This document shows, piece by piece, positions 56,625 through 64,000 of a DNA stretch of 64,000 bases. This DNA comes from Psychromonas sp. Urea-02u-13 (GTDB lineage Bacteria; Pseudomonadota; Gammaproteobacteria; Enterobacterales; Psychromonadaceae). The notes beneath the pieces are model-generated. The model ran no database searches and was not told the origin of the DNA. It was given only the letters and a program-made list of their open reading frames with translations. Numbering within the stretch: position 1 is the stretch's first letter; every line of letters begins with the position of its first letter. The stretch spans positions 1-64,000 of the forward strand of contig NZ_PJBZ01000035.1 in NCBI RefSeq assembly GCF_002835995.1, written 5' to 3'. The position numbers and the translations under genes were made by a program.

Positions 56625-57317
56625 CTATTTTTTACCCGAACGCATTGCTTGCCACCACTCGTCAGGTTCGTCAATTTGACCTTGGTCATCAAGTTTCGGA
56701 TAGGGCTGATTTTTTTCGTTACATATTCTTTTAAAGATAGGATGTCCGCCTTCAAAAAGAATGCGATCTATTTCTTCTTTAGGTAAACGAGACTTACCCG
56801 CGTACATACCTGCTAATTCACGTTGACGCTGTGCTTCATAGAGAATCAATGCTGATGCGACTGAAACATTGAGTGACTGGCACATACCCACCATTGGGAT
56901 AATGACATCTTGATCGGCCAATGCGAGTGCTTCATCGCTGATACCGGTTTTCTCTTGGCCTAATATAATAGCGGTTGGTTTGGTGTAATCAACTTCACGA
57001 AAGTCGATTGCGGTCGCAGAGAGGTTAGTTGCAATGATTTGCATGCCTTGATCGCGTAATGCTTGAATCGCTTCAGAGGTCGTATCATGAGAATGAATGT
57101 TAACCCAGTTTTGACTGCCCGTTGCACTTTTGTTACCTGCAAGCTTCATCTCTTCGTCTTCCCAGGTAGCATGCACATCACTAACGCCAATTGCATCTGC
57201 TGTACGCACGATAGCGGCTAGATTATGTGGTTTATGTACTTGCTCTAAAAAGACAGTTAATTCAGGTTGGCGACGATCAAGCATATCGGTAATACGAGCA
57301 AAGCGTTCAGGGGTCAT
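56625..57317 (-). CDS. trmH: tRNA (guanosine-2'-O)-methyltransferase TrmH
   Basis: 230 aa from ATG 57317 (MTPERFARI, homologous to the E. coli start); the frame extends to 57338. It methylates G18 of tRNAs with SAM. The SPOUT knot motifs are HKPHNLAAIVRTADAIGV, AIILGQEKTGIS, DQDVIIPMVGMCQSLNVSVASALILYEAQRQRE. The C-terminal extension (EEIDRILFEGGHP) is like E. coli TrmH (229 aa). All is intact. Confidence 0.95.
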   Translation of the reverse strand: MTPERFARITDMLDRRQPELTVFLEQVHKPHNLAAIVRTADAIGVSDVHATWEDEEMKLAGNKSATGSQNWVNIHSHDTTSEAIQALRDQGMQIIATNLSATAIDFREVDYTKPTAIILGQEKTGISDEALALADQDVIIPMVGMCQSLNVSVASALILYEAQRQRELAGMYAGKSRLPKEEIDRILFEGGHPIFKRICNEKNQPYPKLDDQGQIDEPDEWWQAMRSGKK

Positions 57318-57338
57318 AATAACTCTCAAATATAACAT

Positions 57339-57668
57339 TCAAAAAAGACTATTATACCCGTTATCATTCAAGGTGCAAAACTCAACAAGTGATGATTTAA
57401 ATAGACTTGGTGGGGGAAGTTGAAGGCTTAACTTGTTTAGTGGGGACTTTCTAAGTAATGGTTAAATGACTGTATTTAATCAACATTAATAGAGGCTTAA
57501 CAAAAAATGATTGGCTCAGTCTTTATTATACCCAGCCCTGTCCCTAAACGAATCTATCGCTGTAATAGTTGCTAAGCCCTAAGATCGAATAAGGTATTTC
57601 AATTAATCACGTGTAAAAGAGAAAAGAGGCACAGTGCCTCTTAGGTTAAGCAGGTAATTTGGCCAGAG
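57339..57668. other. Intergenic stretch with a terminator and little else
   Basis: 330 bp. The only clear element is the stem-loop at 57624-57642. There are two TATACCC words (57353 and 57530 areas) that resemble ends of the 9424-9678 element but lack a partner I can pair, so no repeat is claimed. Confidence 0.5.
57624..57642 (-). terminator. Terminator of the SieB-like gene
   Basis: AAGAGGCA pairs with TGCCTCTT around a 3-nt loop; on the minus strand TTTTCTCTTTT follows. It begins 27 bp past the gene's stop. Confidence 0.85.
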
Positions 57669-58262
57669 TTAATCGCGTAATGGGATGTAATTACTACGCG
57701 CATAATCAGGTCTTGCCGCTTTTAGCTGACTTGCTTCTTCTTCTGTCAATTTTCCGACAGGTAACCCCAATACTTTATGTGTTAGTTGCTCACGTGCATC
57801 AACAGCAATTGAAAGCTTGATGATACGCGCGCTGCCTTTTATCTCTTGAGTTTCATAAGCAGGGACTAAAACACCTGATTCTAATAAATTGCTCACTGCT
57901 AACTCACGCATTGGTAGCGCCAGCACATTTTTTCGCTGGATTATAAATTCACGCAAGATGGCTTTTTCTTCAAAATCTAAACGGCGAATCATCATATTAC
58001 GACAGCTAGACTCTCTACGATTGCAATATTCTTGTTTAAAATAGGTAAATAACCAATTAACGACACTTGTGATAAGAAATGAGCCCGTTAATAGCGCTAA
58101 AATCCAAATATAAGGGGTGTATAGTTGAGACCACTCTGTTATACCTGAAAGTTGCACTATCGAAACAGGTGCGACTAACAGTGTCGCGCAGGCGATACAC
58201 ATCCAAGCCATTGTCAGCGTAATGCCTTGCTGATCTTTTACACGTTGAATTAATTGCATCAT
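57669..58262 (-). CDS. SieB-like (superinfection exclusion B) membrane protein
   Basis: 197 aa. Two N-terminal helices (about 15-40 and 50-72, WILALLTGSFLITSVVNWLF) precede a cytosolic domain with a RRLDFEEKAILREFI block, which resembles the 'LtpeEk-x-iL' segment of phage SieB proteins, followed by LPMRELAVSNLLESGVLVPA. The SieB assignment is from memory of the family and moderate. Chromosomal members have no known role. It diverges from oxyR with an 83-bp gap and has its own terminator. Confidence 0.6.
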   Translation of the reverse strand: MMQLIQRVKDQQGITLTMAWMCIACATLLVAPVSIVQLSGITEWSQLYTPYIWILALLTGSFLITSVVNWLFTYFKQEYCNRRESSCRNMMIRRLDFEEKAILREFIIQRKNVLALPMRELAVSNLLESGVLVPAYETQEIKGSARIIKLSIAVDAREQLTHKVLGLPVGKLTEEEASQLKAARPDYARSNYIPLRD

Positions 58263-58345
58263 AATAAGCTCCTAGCCAAAAAGTTGTTGTTACAAGCCAT
58301 ACAAAGCAAGAGCTATGCCAAAGTAATGAATATGGGAAATATAAT

Positions 58346-59251
58346 ATGAATTTCAGAGATTTAGAGTATTTAATTGCGCTTGAAGAATTAAAGCATTTCC
58401 GTAAAGCAGCAGAAAAGTGCTTTGTGAGTCAGCCAACATTAAGTGGCCAAATCCGAAAACTTGAAGATGAACTCAACGTACAACTTATGGAGCGTTCATC
58501 ACGTAAAGTGATATTTACACAGGCAGGCTTAGATATCGTCAGTAAAGCCAAAACTATTTTAATGGAAGCAAAAGCACTCAAAGAAATAGCGAAAAGCCAT
58601 AATGAACCGATGCAAGGTACTCTACATATTGGTTTGATTCCAACGGTAGCCCCTTATCTTCTGCCGTTAATTATCCCAACAATGAAGAAGAATTTTCCTG
58701 ACTTAGAGTTATATTTACATGAGAATCAAACAGATGTGCTGATCAAACAGCTTGAAGAAGGTGAATTAGATTGTTTGCTACTCGCCGTATTACCTGGCAT
58801 GGAATCACTACAGCAATACTCCCTCTATAATGAACCCTTAGAGTTAGCACTATCAGAAAATCACCAATGGGCAAGTAAAAACGAAGTTGGCATAGAGGAG
58901 CTTTCAGGTGAGCATCTATTAATGCTTGAAGATGGTCATTGCTTACGCGATCAGGCCATGGGTTTCTGCTTTGCTGCCGGTGCAATTGAAGATAATAGCT
59001 TTAAAGCAACCAGCTTAGAAACTCTACGTCATATGATCAGTGCAGATAATGGTTTGACTCTATTACCACAATTAGCGATTCCAACCAGCAGAAATCAAGC
59101 GGGTATTAAATACATCCCATTTAAGCAACCCACTCCCAATAGAACAATCGGGCTAGTTTGCCGTAAGAATAGTGTCCGTAAAGTGTGTTTTGAAGAGCTC
59201 TCAAAGCTTATCAGCCACACAGTTGAATTAAAGTTAAAACAATACGATTAG
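58346..59251 (+). CDS. oxyR: Peroxide-responsive LysR-type activator OxyR
   Basis: 301 aa. The N-terminal LysR HTH (MNFRDLEYLIALEELKHFRKAAEKCFVSQPTLSGQIRKLE, in outline) is nearly identical to E. coli OxyR. The redox Cys pair lies in LLMLEDGHCLRDQAMGFCFAAG, equivalent to Cys199 and Cys208. It should sense H2O2 and activate catalase and peroxidase genes. The SieB-like gene is divergent, so it could be under OxyR auto-control; I see no defensible OxyR box. Confidence 0.96.
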   Translation: MNFRDLEYLIALEELKHFRKAAEKCFVSQPTLSGQIRKLEDELNVQLMERSSRKVIFTQAGLDIVSKAKTILMEAKALKEIAKSHNEPMQGTLHIGLIPTVAPYLLPLIIPTMKKNFPDLELYLHENQTDVLIKQLEEGELDCLLLAVLPGMESLQQYSLYNEPLELALSENHQWASKNEVGIEELSGEHLLMLEDGHCLRDQAMGFCFAAGAIEDNSFKATSLETLRHMISADNGLTLLPQLAIPTSRNQAGIKYIPFKQPTPNRTIGLVCRKNSVRKVCFEELSKLISHTVELKLKQYD

Positions 59252-59268
59252 TAGTTAGAAAATAATAT

Positions 59269-59290
59269 TAGTGGTTAGTGGTTAGTGGTT
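59269..59290. repeat. Short tandem TTAGTGG repeat
   Basis: Three copies of TTAGTGG in a row, then more degenerate ACTAATGACTA-type words up to about 59380. No function apparent. Confidence 0.6.
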
Positions 59291-59393
59291 TCACTAATTA
59301 CTAATGACTAGCAACTGATAAGTATTTATAAAAATCTTCTTTTGAACTCACTGATAGCTGACAGCTAATGACTAACAGCTGAATTCCAGATAC

Positions 59394-59423
59394 AAAAAAG
59401 CCGAACAAAAGTTCGGCTTTTTT
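59394..59423. terminator. Bidirectional terminator between oxyR and rplQ
   Basis: AAAAAAGCCGAAC (59394-59406) pairs perfectly with GTTCGGCTTTTTT (59411-59423), loop AAAA. It has A and T tracts on both sides and serves the alpha operon (minus) and possibly oxyR (plus). Confidence 0.95.
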
Positions 59424-59544
59424 AATGTAACTTAGGAATCGTTACAAAATAACTTGCGCTAAATTGTTTTCAAAAAACCTAAAATGACGAGTTATTTTGA
59501 AAACAAAAACGCAAGTAACTTTGAAGCCGATCCTTAAAAGAGGC

Positions 59545-59925
59545 TTACGCTTCTTCGTCAGCTACTACTGGACGGTCAACCAACTCGATGTAAGCCATAG
59601 GAGCTTTATCACCAGTACGGAGACCACATTTAATGATGCGTGTGTAACCACCAGGGCGACCCTCGTAACGAGGACCCAATTCATTAAATAGTTTAGCTAC
59701 AACAGCGTTATCACGCGTTCTAGCAAAAGCTAAACGACGGTTAGCAACGCTATCCGTTTTAGCTAGTGTAATTAAAGGTTCAACTACACGACGAAGTTCT
59801 TTTGCTTTAGGTAAAGTAGTCTTAATTACTTCATGTTCAACAATTGAAATTGCCATATTGCGAAACATAGCCTGACGATGGCTGCTGTTTCGGTTAAGTT
59901 GACGTCCACTGTGACGATGACGCAT
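59545..59925 (-). CDS. rplQ: Ribosomal protein L17
   Basis: 126 aa. The 50S protein L17 with the typical start [23 protein letters not shown] and the internal [14 protein letters not shown]. Last gene of the alpha operon after rpoA, and the usual terminator follows at 59394-59423. Nothing unusual is seen. Confidence 0.98.
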   Translation of the reverse strand: MRHRHSGRQLNRNSSHRQAMFRNMAISIVEHEVIKTTLPKAKELRRVVEPLITLAKTDSVANRRLAFARTRDNAVVAKLFNELGPRYEGRPGGYTRIIKCGLRTGDKAPMAYIELVDRPVVADEEA

Positions 59926-59964
59926 GACTTAATCCTTATTATTCGTTAGTCGATGATTGGTTTA

Positions 59965-60951
59965 TTAATCTTCGATTAGGCTTGCTGGTGGCCAATTTTC
60001 TAGACGCATGCCTAGAGATAGTCCACGTGATGCAAGAACATCTTTGATCTCAGTTAATGACTTCTTACCTAAATTAGGTGTTTTTAGAAGCTCAACTTCG
60101 GTACGTTGTACCAGATCGCCGATATAGTGAATCGTTTCTGCTTTCAAACAGTTAGCAGAACGAACAGTTAATTCTAAATCATCTACTGGGCGCAAAAGAA
60201 TAGGATCAAACTCAGGTTTATCATCTTCAACTACTGGCGTACTTGCTTCACGTAAATCAACAAATGCGTCTAATTGCTCAGCTAAAATTGTAGCTGCGCG
60301 ACGAATTGCTTCTTCAGGATCAAGTGTACCATCCGTTTCCATATCGATAACAAGCTTGTCTAAATCGGTACGCTGTTCAACACGAGCTGATTCAACACTG
60401 TAAGCAATACGCTCAACAGGGCTAAAAGTCGCGTCTACTAATAGACGACCAATTGGACGCTCATCTTCTTCAGTATGAATACGTGATGAAGCTGGAACAT
60501 AACCGCGACCTGATTCAATTTTAATACGCATGCTGATTTCAGCATTGCCCGTTAAATGACAGATCACATGTTCTGGGTTGACTATCTCTACATCACCATC
60601 ATGGATGATGTCGCCTGCAGTAACAGGACCAGCGCCAGATTTAGTTAAACTAACTAGAACTTCGTTTTTACCTTCAAGCTTTACAGCTAGACCTTTCAGG
60701 TTAAGAAGAATCTCAAGGATATCTTCTTGTACGCCTTCCTTGGTGCTGTACTCATGTTGTACACCATCAATTTCAACTTCAGTTACCGCTGTGCCAGGCA
60801 TAGACGATAATAAGATACGACGAAGCGCGTTACCTAGAGTGTGGCCGAAACCACGCTCAAGTGGCTCTAAAGTCACTTTTGCTCTAGTTGCGTTGACTTG
60901 TTCGATATCAACTAATCTTGGTTTTAGAAAATCAATTACAGAACCCTGCAT
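59965..60951 (-). CDS. rpoA: RNA polymerase alpha subunit
   Basis: 328 aa. The N-terminal domain (dimerisation; [20 protein letters not shown] near 33-52) and the C-terminal domain ([17 protein letters not shown] near 245-262, and the second helix-hairpin-helix [20 protein letters not shown]) are intact. The aCTD binds UP elements and activators such as FNR, OxyR and the AraC-type regulator in this window. Standard position between rpsD and rplQ. Confidence 0.98.
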   Translation of the reverse strand: MQGSVIDFLKPRLVDIEQVNATRAKVTLEPLERGFGHTLGNALRRILLSSMPGTAVTEVEIDGVQHEYSTKEGVQEDILEILLNLKGLAVKLEGKNEVLVSLTKSGAGPVTAGDIIHDGDVEIVNPEHVICHLTGNAEISMRIKIESGRGYVPASSRIHTEEDERPIGRLLVDATFSPVERIAYSVESARVEQRTDLDKLVIDMETDGTLDPEEAIRRAATILAEQLDAFVDLREASTPVVEDDKPEFDPILLRPVDDLELTVRSANCLKAETIHYIGDLVQRTEVELLKTPNLGKKSLTEIKDVLASRGLSLGMRLENWPPASLIED

Positions 60952-60976
60952 TTGTGTCCTCTCTTAGCAGTTAACT

Positions 60977-61597
60977 TTACTTAGAGTAAAGTTCGATGAT
61001 TAACTGTTCGTTAATCTCAGCAGATAAATCTGAACGTTCAGGTTGACGAGTAAATGCGCCTTCCATCTTCGTTGTATCAACAGCAACCCAGCTTAGGGCT
61101 TCACGTTGACCAGCAATCTCTAGTGCAGCGCCGATACGTGCTTGCTTTTTAGCTTTTTCACGAATAGCGATCACATCACCAGCTTTCACATTGAAAGATG
61201 GAATGTTTACAACTGTACCGTTAACCATTAGCGCTTTGTGGCTAACTAATTGACGTGATTCAGCGCGAGTAGCACCAAAACCCATACGGTAAACAACATT
61301 GTCTAAACGGCCTTCAAGAAGTTGAAGTAAGTTTTCGCCAGTGTTGCCCTGTAAACGAGCTGCTTCTTTGTAGTAGTTACGGAATTGCTTTTCAAGTACA
61401 CCGTACATACGACGAACTTTTTGCTTTTCACGTAGTTGTAAACCGTAGTCAGATAGACGTGGTTTACGTGCACCATGCACACCAGGTGCATTGTCAATCT
61501 TACACTTAGATTCGATCGCACGAACACCAGATTTAAGGAATAAATCTGTGCCTTCACGACGGCTAAGCTTAAGCTTAGGACCTAAATATCTTGCCAT
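60977..61597 (-). CDS. rpsD: Ribosomal protein S4
   Basis: 206 aa, Cys-poor (C-minus) form like E. coli S4 ([21 protein letters not shown]). The S4 RNA-binding domain lies near residues 95-160 ([16 protein letters not shown]). Besides 16S rRNA, S4 binds the leader of the rpsM-rplQ part of the operon; a matching leader is seen at 62380-62460. Confidence 0.98.
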   Translation of the reverse strand: MARYLGPKLKLSRREGTDLFLKSGVRAIESKCKIDNAPGVHGARKPRLSDYGLQLREKQKVRRMYGVLEKQFRNYYKEAARLQGNTGENLLQLLEGRLDNVVYRMGFGATRAESRQLVSHKALMVNGTVVNIPSFNVKAGDVIAIREKAKKQARIGAALEIAGQREALSWVAVDTTKMEGAFTRQPERSDLSAEINEQLIIELYSK

Positions 61598-61630
61598 TGT
61601 TCTTTCTCCAATTACCTTAGAAAGTTGCGA

Positions 61631-62020
61631 TTAAACGCGACGTTTCTTTGGTGGACGACAACCATTATGTGGGATTGGTGTAACGTCAGTAATATTAGTT
61701 ACACGGAAACCCGCCGCGTTTAGTGCGCGAATCGAAGATTCACGACCAGGTCCAGGTCCATTTACAAAAACTTCTACGTTTTTAAGACCGTACTCTTTAG
61801 CTGCTTCAGCAGCACGTTCAGCAGCAACCTGTGCAGCGAACGGAGTAGATTTACGTGAACCACGGAAACCAGAACCACCGGCAGTTGCCCAAGAAAGAGC
61901 ATTACCTTGACGGTCTGTAATAGTGACGATTGTGTTGTTGAAAGAAGCATGGATATGAGCCATACCATCAGCAACTTGCTTTTTAACGCGCTTGCGAGCA
62001 CGAGTTGGAGTCTTAGCCAT
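61631..62020 (-). CDS. rpsK: Ribosomal protein S11
   Basis: 129 aa. Universal S11 motifs are intact ([37 protein letters not shown], the [12 protein letters not shown] loop, and the basic tail [12 protein letters not shown]). It forms the platform of the 30S subunit. It lies 12 bp after rpsM. Confidence 0.98.
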   Translation of the reverse strand: MAKTPTRARKRVKKQVADGMAHIHASFNNTIVTITDRQGNALSWATAGGSGFRGSRKSTPFAAQVAAERAAEAAKEYGLKNVEVFVNGPGPGRESSIRALNAAGFRVTNITDVTPIPHNGCRPPKKRRV

Positions 62021-62032
62021 TATCTCTTACCC

Positions 62033-62389
62033 TTATTTCTTGATTGCTTTGCGCGGACCTTTACGAGTACGAGCATTCGTTTTAGAACGCTGTCCACGTA
62101 CAGGCAAGCTGCGACGATGACGAAGTCCACGGTAACAGCCAAGGTCCATAAGACGCTTGATGTTCATAGATACTTCACGACGTAAATCACCTTCAACGGT
62201 GAAATTTGCTACTTCAGTACGAATAGCTTCGATTTGTGATTCTTCCAGATCTTTAAGCTTCGTTGATTCAGCAAAACCAGTCGCTGCACAGATTTTTTGT
62301 GAGCTAGTTTTACCAATACCAAAAATTGCAGTTAATGCAATCACGATATGCTTATGATCAGGAACGTTAATGCCAGCGATACGGGCCAC
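62033..62389 (-). CDS. rpsM: Ribosomal protein S13
   Basis: 118 aa. I start it at GTG 62389 (GTG-GCC-CGT, reading [14 protein letters not shown]), with AAGGAG upstream; a longer in-frame reading to 62467 runs through the regulatory leader and is not coding. S13 contacts the tRNA in the P site and 50S bridges. The GTG start and sequence context equal those of E. coli rpsM. Confidence 0.97.
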   Translation of the reverse strand: MARIAGINVPDHKHIVIALTAIFGIGKTSSQKICAATGFAESTKLKDLEESQIEAIRTEVANFTVEGDLRREVSMNIKRLMDLGCYRGLRHRRSLPVRGQRSKTNARTRKGPRKAIKK

Positions 62390-62460
62390 TATGCACTCCT
62401 TAAAAGTTAACGATTCATTTGTGAAAAGCCCGGTAGGATACTCTACAAATGATGATTTAT
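62380..62460 (-). promoter_or_regulatory. Alpha-operon leader (S4-repressed ribosome binding site)
   Basis: On the minus strand this reads CATTTG...GAGTATCCT, then CGGGCTTTTCA, then AAGGAGTGCATAGTGGCCCG, the elements of the known S4-binding pseudoknot before E. coli rpsM, in the same order and spacing by eye. S4 would trap a non-initiating ribosome complex here and repress the rpsM-rplQ genes. Confidence 0.85.
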
Positions 62461-62473
62461 CAAACAAAAAATA

Positions 62474-62497
62474 GCTTAGGCAGTAAACTACCTAAGC
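62474..62497 (-). terminator. Stem-loop with T-tract between rpmJ and rpsM
   Basis: GCTTAGG pairs with CCTAAGC (62474-62480 and 62491-62497), with AGT/ACT inside. TATTTTTTG follows on the minus strand. It lies 20 bp past rpmJ, so it looks like a partial terminator or attenuator that would lower rpsM expression relative to secY-rpmJ. Confidence 0.6.
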
Positions 62498-62516
62498 AAT
62501 AGATCCAAAATCTGGA

Positions 62517-62630
62517 TTAGCCTTGGCGTTGTTTATGCTTTGGCTCTACACAGATAACACGCACCACACCGTGGCGCTTGATAACTTTGCAGTTACGACA
62601 GATTTTTTTAACGGATGCACGAACTTTCAT
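62517..62630 (-). CDS. rpmJ: Ribosomal protein L36
   Basis: 37 aa from ATG 62630. Zinc-binding form: Cys11, Cys14, Cys27 and His32 ([24 protein letters not shown]). It begins 39 bp after secY, as in E. coli. Too short for many gene finders. Confidence 0.97.
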   Translation of the reverse strand: MKVRASVKKICRNCKVIKRHGVVRVICVEPKHKQRQG

Positions 62631-62669
62631 TGCAACACTCCGTAGTTAGTATAACTTTTCCAGATTAGG

Positions 62670-63998
62670 CTATTTGCCGTAATCCTTTAAGTTAGCTTTT
62701 TTCAAGACAGAGTCATATTGATTAGACATCAAATGAGTCTGTACCTGTGCCATAAAGTCCATGATAACAACAACGATAATTAATAGCGAAGTACCACCGA
62801 AGTAGAACTGCGTATTCATTGCAACCATCATAAACTCGGGAATCAAACAGATAAAGGTAATATATAACGCGCCAGCTAAAGTTAGGCGAGTCATTACTTT
62901 ATCAATGTAACGAGACGTTTGTTCTCCGGGACGTATACCTGGAATAAAGGCACCGCTTTTCTTCAAATTATCAGCAGTCTCACGTGGATTAAACGTAAGT
63001 GCTGTATAAAAGAAGCAAAAGAAGATAATAGCAGCTGCATATAACATCATATGTAGCGGTTGCCCTGGCTGTAGAGCCAAAGAAACGTCAGATAACCAAC
63101 CTAAACCTTCAGTCTGACCGAACCAAGCAGCGATTGTACCAGGAAATAAGATAACACTTGAGGCAAAAATTGCAGGAATTACACCAGCCATATTTAATTT
63201 CAATGGAAGATGTGTACTTTGCGCAGCAAAAACCTTACGGCCCTGTTGACGTTTTGCGTAGTTAACAACGATACGTCGTTGACCACGTTCAACAAATACT
63301 ACAAAAGCAGTAGTTGCGAAAACGATAACAGTTAATGCTAATAACACTAGAAGATGAATTTCACCTTGACGTGCTTGCTCAGCTGTTTGCCCAATTGCAC
63401 TTGGCAATCCAGCAATAATACCTACAAAGATAATGATAGAAATACCATTACCGATACCGCGTTCAGTAATTTGCTCACCTAGCCACATAAGGAACATTGT
63501 TCCTGTAACTAAGCTCACAACTGCCGTGATATAAAATGCCATGCCTGGATTTTCAACCAGACCTGGCATCATCGTTGGCAAACCGGTTGCAATACCAATT
63601 GCTTGGAATGTACCTAAGATCAAAGTACCGTAACGTGTATATTGATTTATTTTACGACGACCTGACTCACCTTCTTTCTTTAGCTCAGCTAAAGGTGGGT
63701 GAACAACAGTCATCAACTGGATAATAATAGAGGCCGAAATATACGGCATAATACCCAGTGCAAATATAGATGCACGTTCAAGCGCACCACCAGAGAACAT
63801 GTTAAACATTTCTATGATGGTACCCTTCTGCTGGTTAAAAAGATCAGCTAGGACAGCGGCGTCAATACCAGGAATCGGAACAAAAGAGCCCATACGGAAC
63901 ACTAATATCGCACCTAAAACAAACAGAAGTCGTGTTTTAAGTTCGCTTAAATTACTGCCCTGAACTGCTTTAGGGTCTAACCCTGGTTTCTTAGCCAT
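62670..63998 (-). CDS. secY: Protein translocase channel subunit SecY
   Basis: 442 aa, ten helices, complete to ATG 63998, 2 bases from the window edge. It is the central channel of the Sec translocon (with SecE, SecG, SecA). Family signatures: [16 protein letters not shown] near the N-terminus, [23 protein letters not shown] near residues 80-105, [23 protein letters not shown] near 180, and the cytosolic loop [11 protein letters not shown] near 250. Synteny places the spc operon just beyond the window. Confidence 0.97.
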   Translation of the reverse strand: MAKKPGLDPKAVQGSNLSELKTRLLFVLGAILVFRMGSFVPIPGIDAAVLADLFNQQKGTIIEMFNMFSGGALERASIFALGIMPYISASIIIQLMTVVHPPLAELKKEGESGRRKINQYTRYGTLILGTFQAIGIATGLPTMMPGLVENPGMAFYITAVVSLVTGTMFLMWLGEQITERGIGNGISIIIFVGIIAGLPSAIGQTAEQARQGEIHLLVLLALTVIVFATTAFVVFVERGQRRIVVNYAKRQQGRKVFAAQSTHLPLKLNMAGVIPAIFASSVILFPGTIAAWFGQTEGLGWLSDVSLALQPGQPLHMMLYAAAIIFFCFFYTALTFNPRETADNLKKSGAFIPGIRPGEQTSRYIDKVMTRLTLAGALYITFICLIPEFMMVAMNTQFYFGGTSLLIIVVVIMDFMAQVQTHLMSNQYDSVLKKANLKDYGK

Positions 63999-64000
63999 TG

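Noticed and set aside
57340-57550. Another copy of the TATACCC element
   Set aside because: TATACCC words occur twice but I could not pair them as inverted ends, and the CAAGATGC-type inner arms are absent.
59269-59380. CRISPR-like array from the TTAGTGG repeats
   Set aside because: The repeats are 7 bp, directly adjacent and without spacers; there are no cas genes in the window.
62390-62467. Longer N-terminal extension of S13
   Set aside because: The extra in-frame codons lie in the S4-regulated leader, and the GTG at 62389 with AAGGAG matches the known start.
1-64000. tRNA or rRNA genes
   Set aside because: No cloverleaf-like stretches or rRNA sequence were recognised by eye in any gap; a covariance-model scan would be needed to be certain.

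Overview
The window reads as a chromosomal segment of a cold- or marine-type gammaproteobacterium (Psychromonas / Moritella / Shewanella / Vibrio neighbourhood). The evidence is a lateral-flagellar laf cluster in the order known from Vibrio and Aeromonas, a glnA-glnL-glnG nitrogen regulon, an OxyR with the enterobacterial-type Cys motif, the alpha ribosomal-protein operon, AT-rich sequence, and short palindromic repeats of the 'ATACCAAT' and 'TATACCCATG' types. The genus is an inference; no 16S gene is present.

Layout: (1) 1-1128, a decayed ISAs1/H-repeat-type transposase. (2) 1334-10665, minus strand, the lateral flagellar late operon: two tandem flagellins, fliD, fliS, a fliT-like gene, fliK, fliL, the flagellar sigma factor, motA and motB. 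The two flagellin units are a tandem duplication, and a mobile palindromic element sits in only one of the two paralogous spacers. (3) 11113-19642, minus strand: a membrane GGDEF protein with two periplasmic solute-binding domains, a pitrilysin-type protease, dtd, yihY and typA. (4) 20044-24719, plus strand: glnA with an NtrC site and a sigma-54 promoter, a DUF4124 protein, glnL and glnG. (5) 25252-32625, plus strand: the most unusual region, an FHA/CdiA-like exoprotein carried as two separate secreted proteins. The first has the two-partner-secretion (TPS) domain. The second has its own signal peptide, the filament core, an AENN junction and a nuclease-like C-terminus. A predicted immunity protein follows 7 bp later. 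No TpsB transporter gene is in the window.

(6) 32939-45817, mixed: a 5'-truncated oligopeptidase B remnant abutting a Bcr-type drug exporter, putP, an unannotated-size 42-aa membrane protein, a CNNM/CBS protein, an AsmA-like protein, recG, miaE, a flotillin and its NfeD-like partner, and a voltage-gated K+ channel. (7) 45861-59251: the tail of a lost peptide-ABC ATPase gene, an M3 oligopeptidase, hcr-hcp (nitrosative-stress hybrid-cluster system), an AraC/GyrI-like regulator, a MATE exporter, a 172-bp terminal-inverted-repeat element, a GTPase (DUF3482) next to a DUF2868 gene broken by an in-frame amber codon, trmH, a SieB-like membrane protein, and oxyR. (8) 59545-63998, minus strand: secY-rpmJ-rpsM-rpsK-rpsD-rpoA-rplQ, with a recognisable S4-binding alpha-operon leader before rpsM.

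Functionally the window joins surface motility, contact-dependent competition (the split exoprotein, toxin and immunity genes), nitrogen control, and redox/nitrosative stress responses. Several decayed genes (IS, ptrB, peptide ABC ATPase, DUF2868) show local gene loss. All homology statements rest on reading motifs and gene order by eye; no database search was run.
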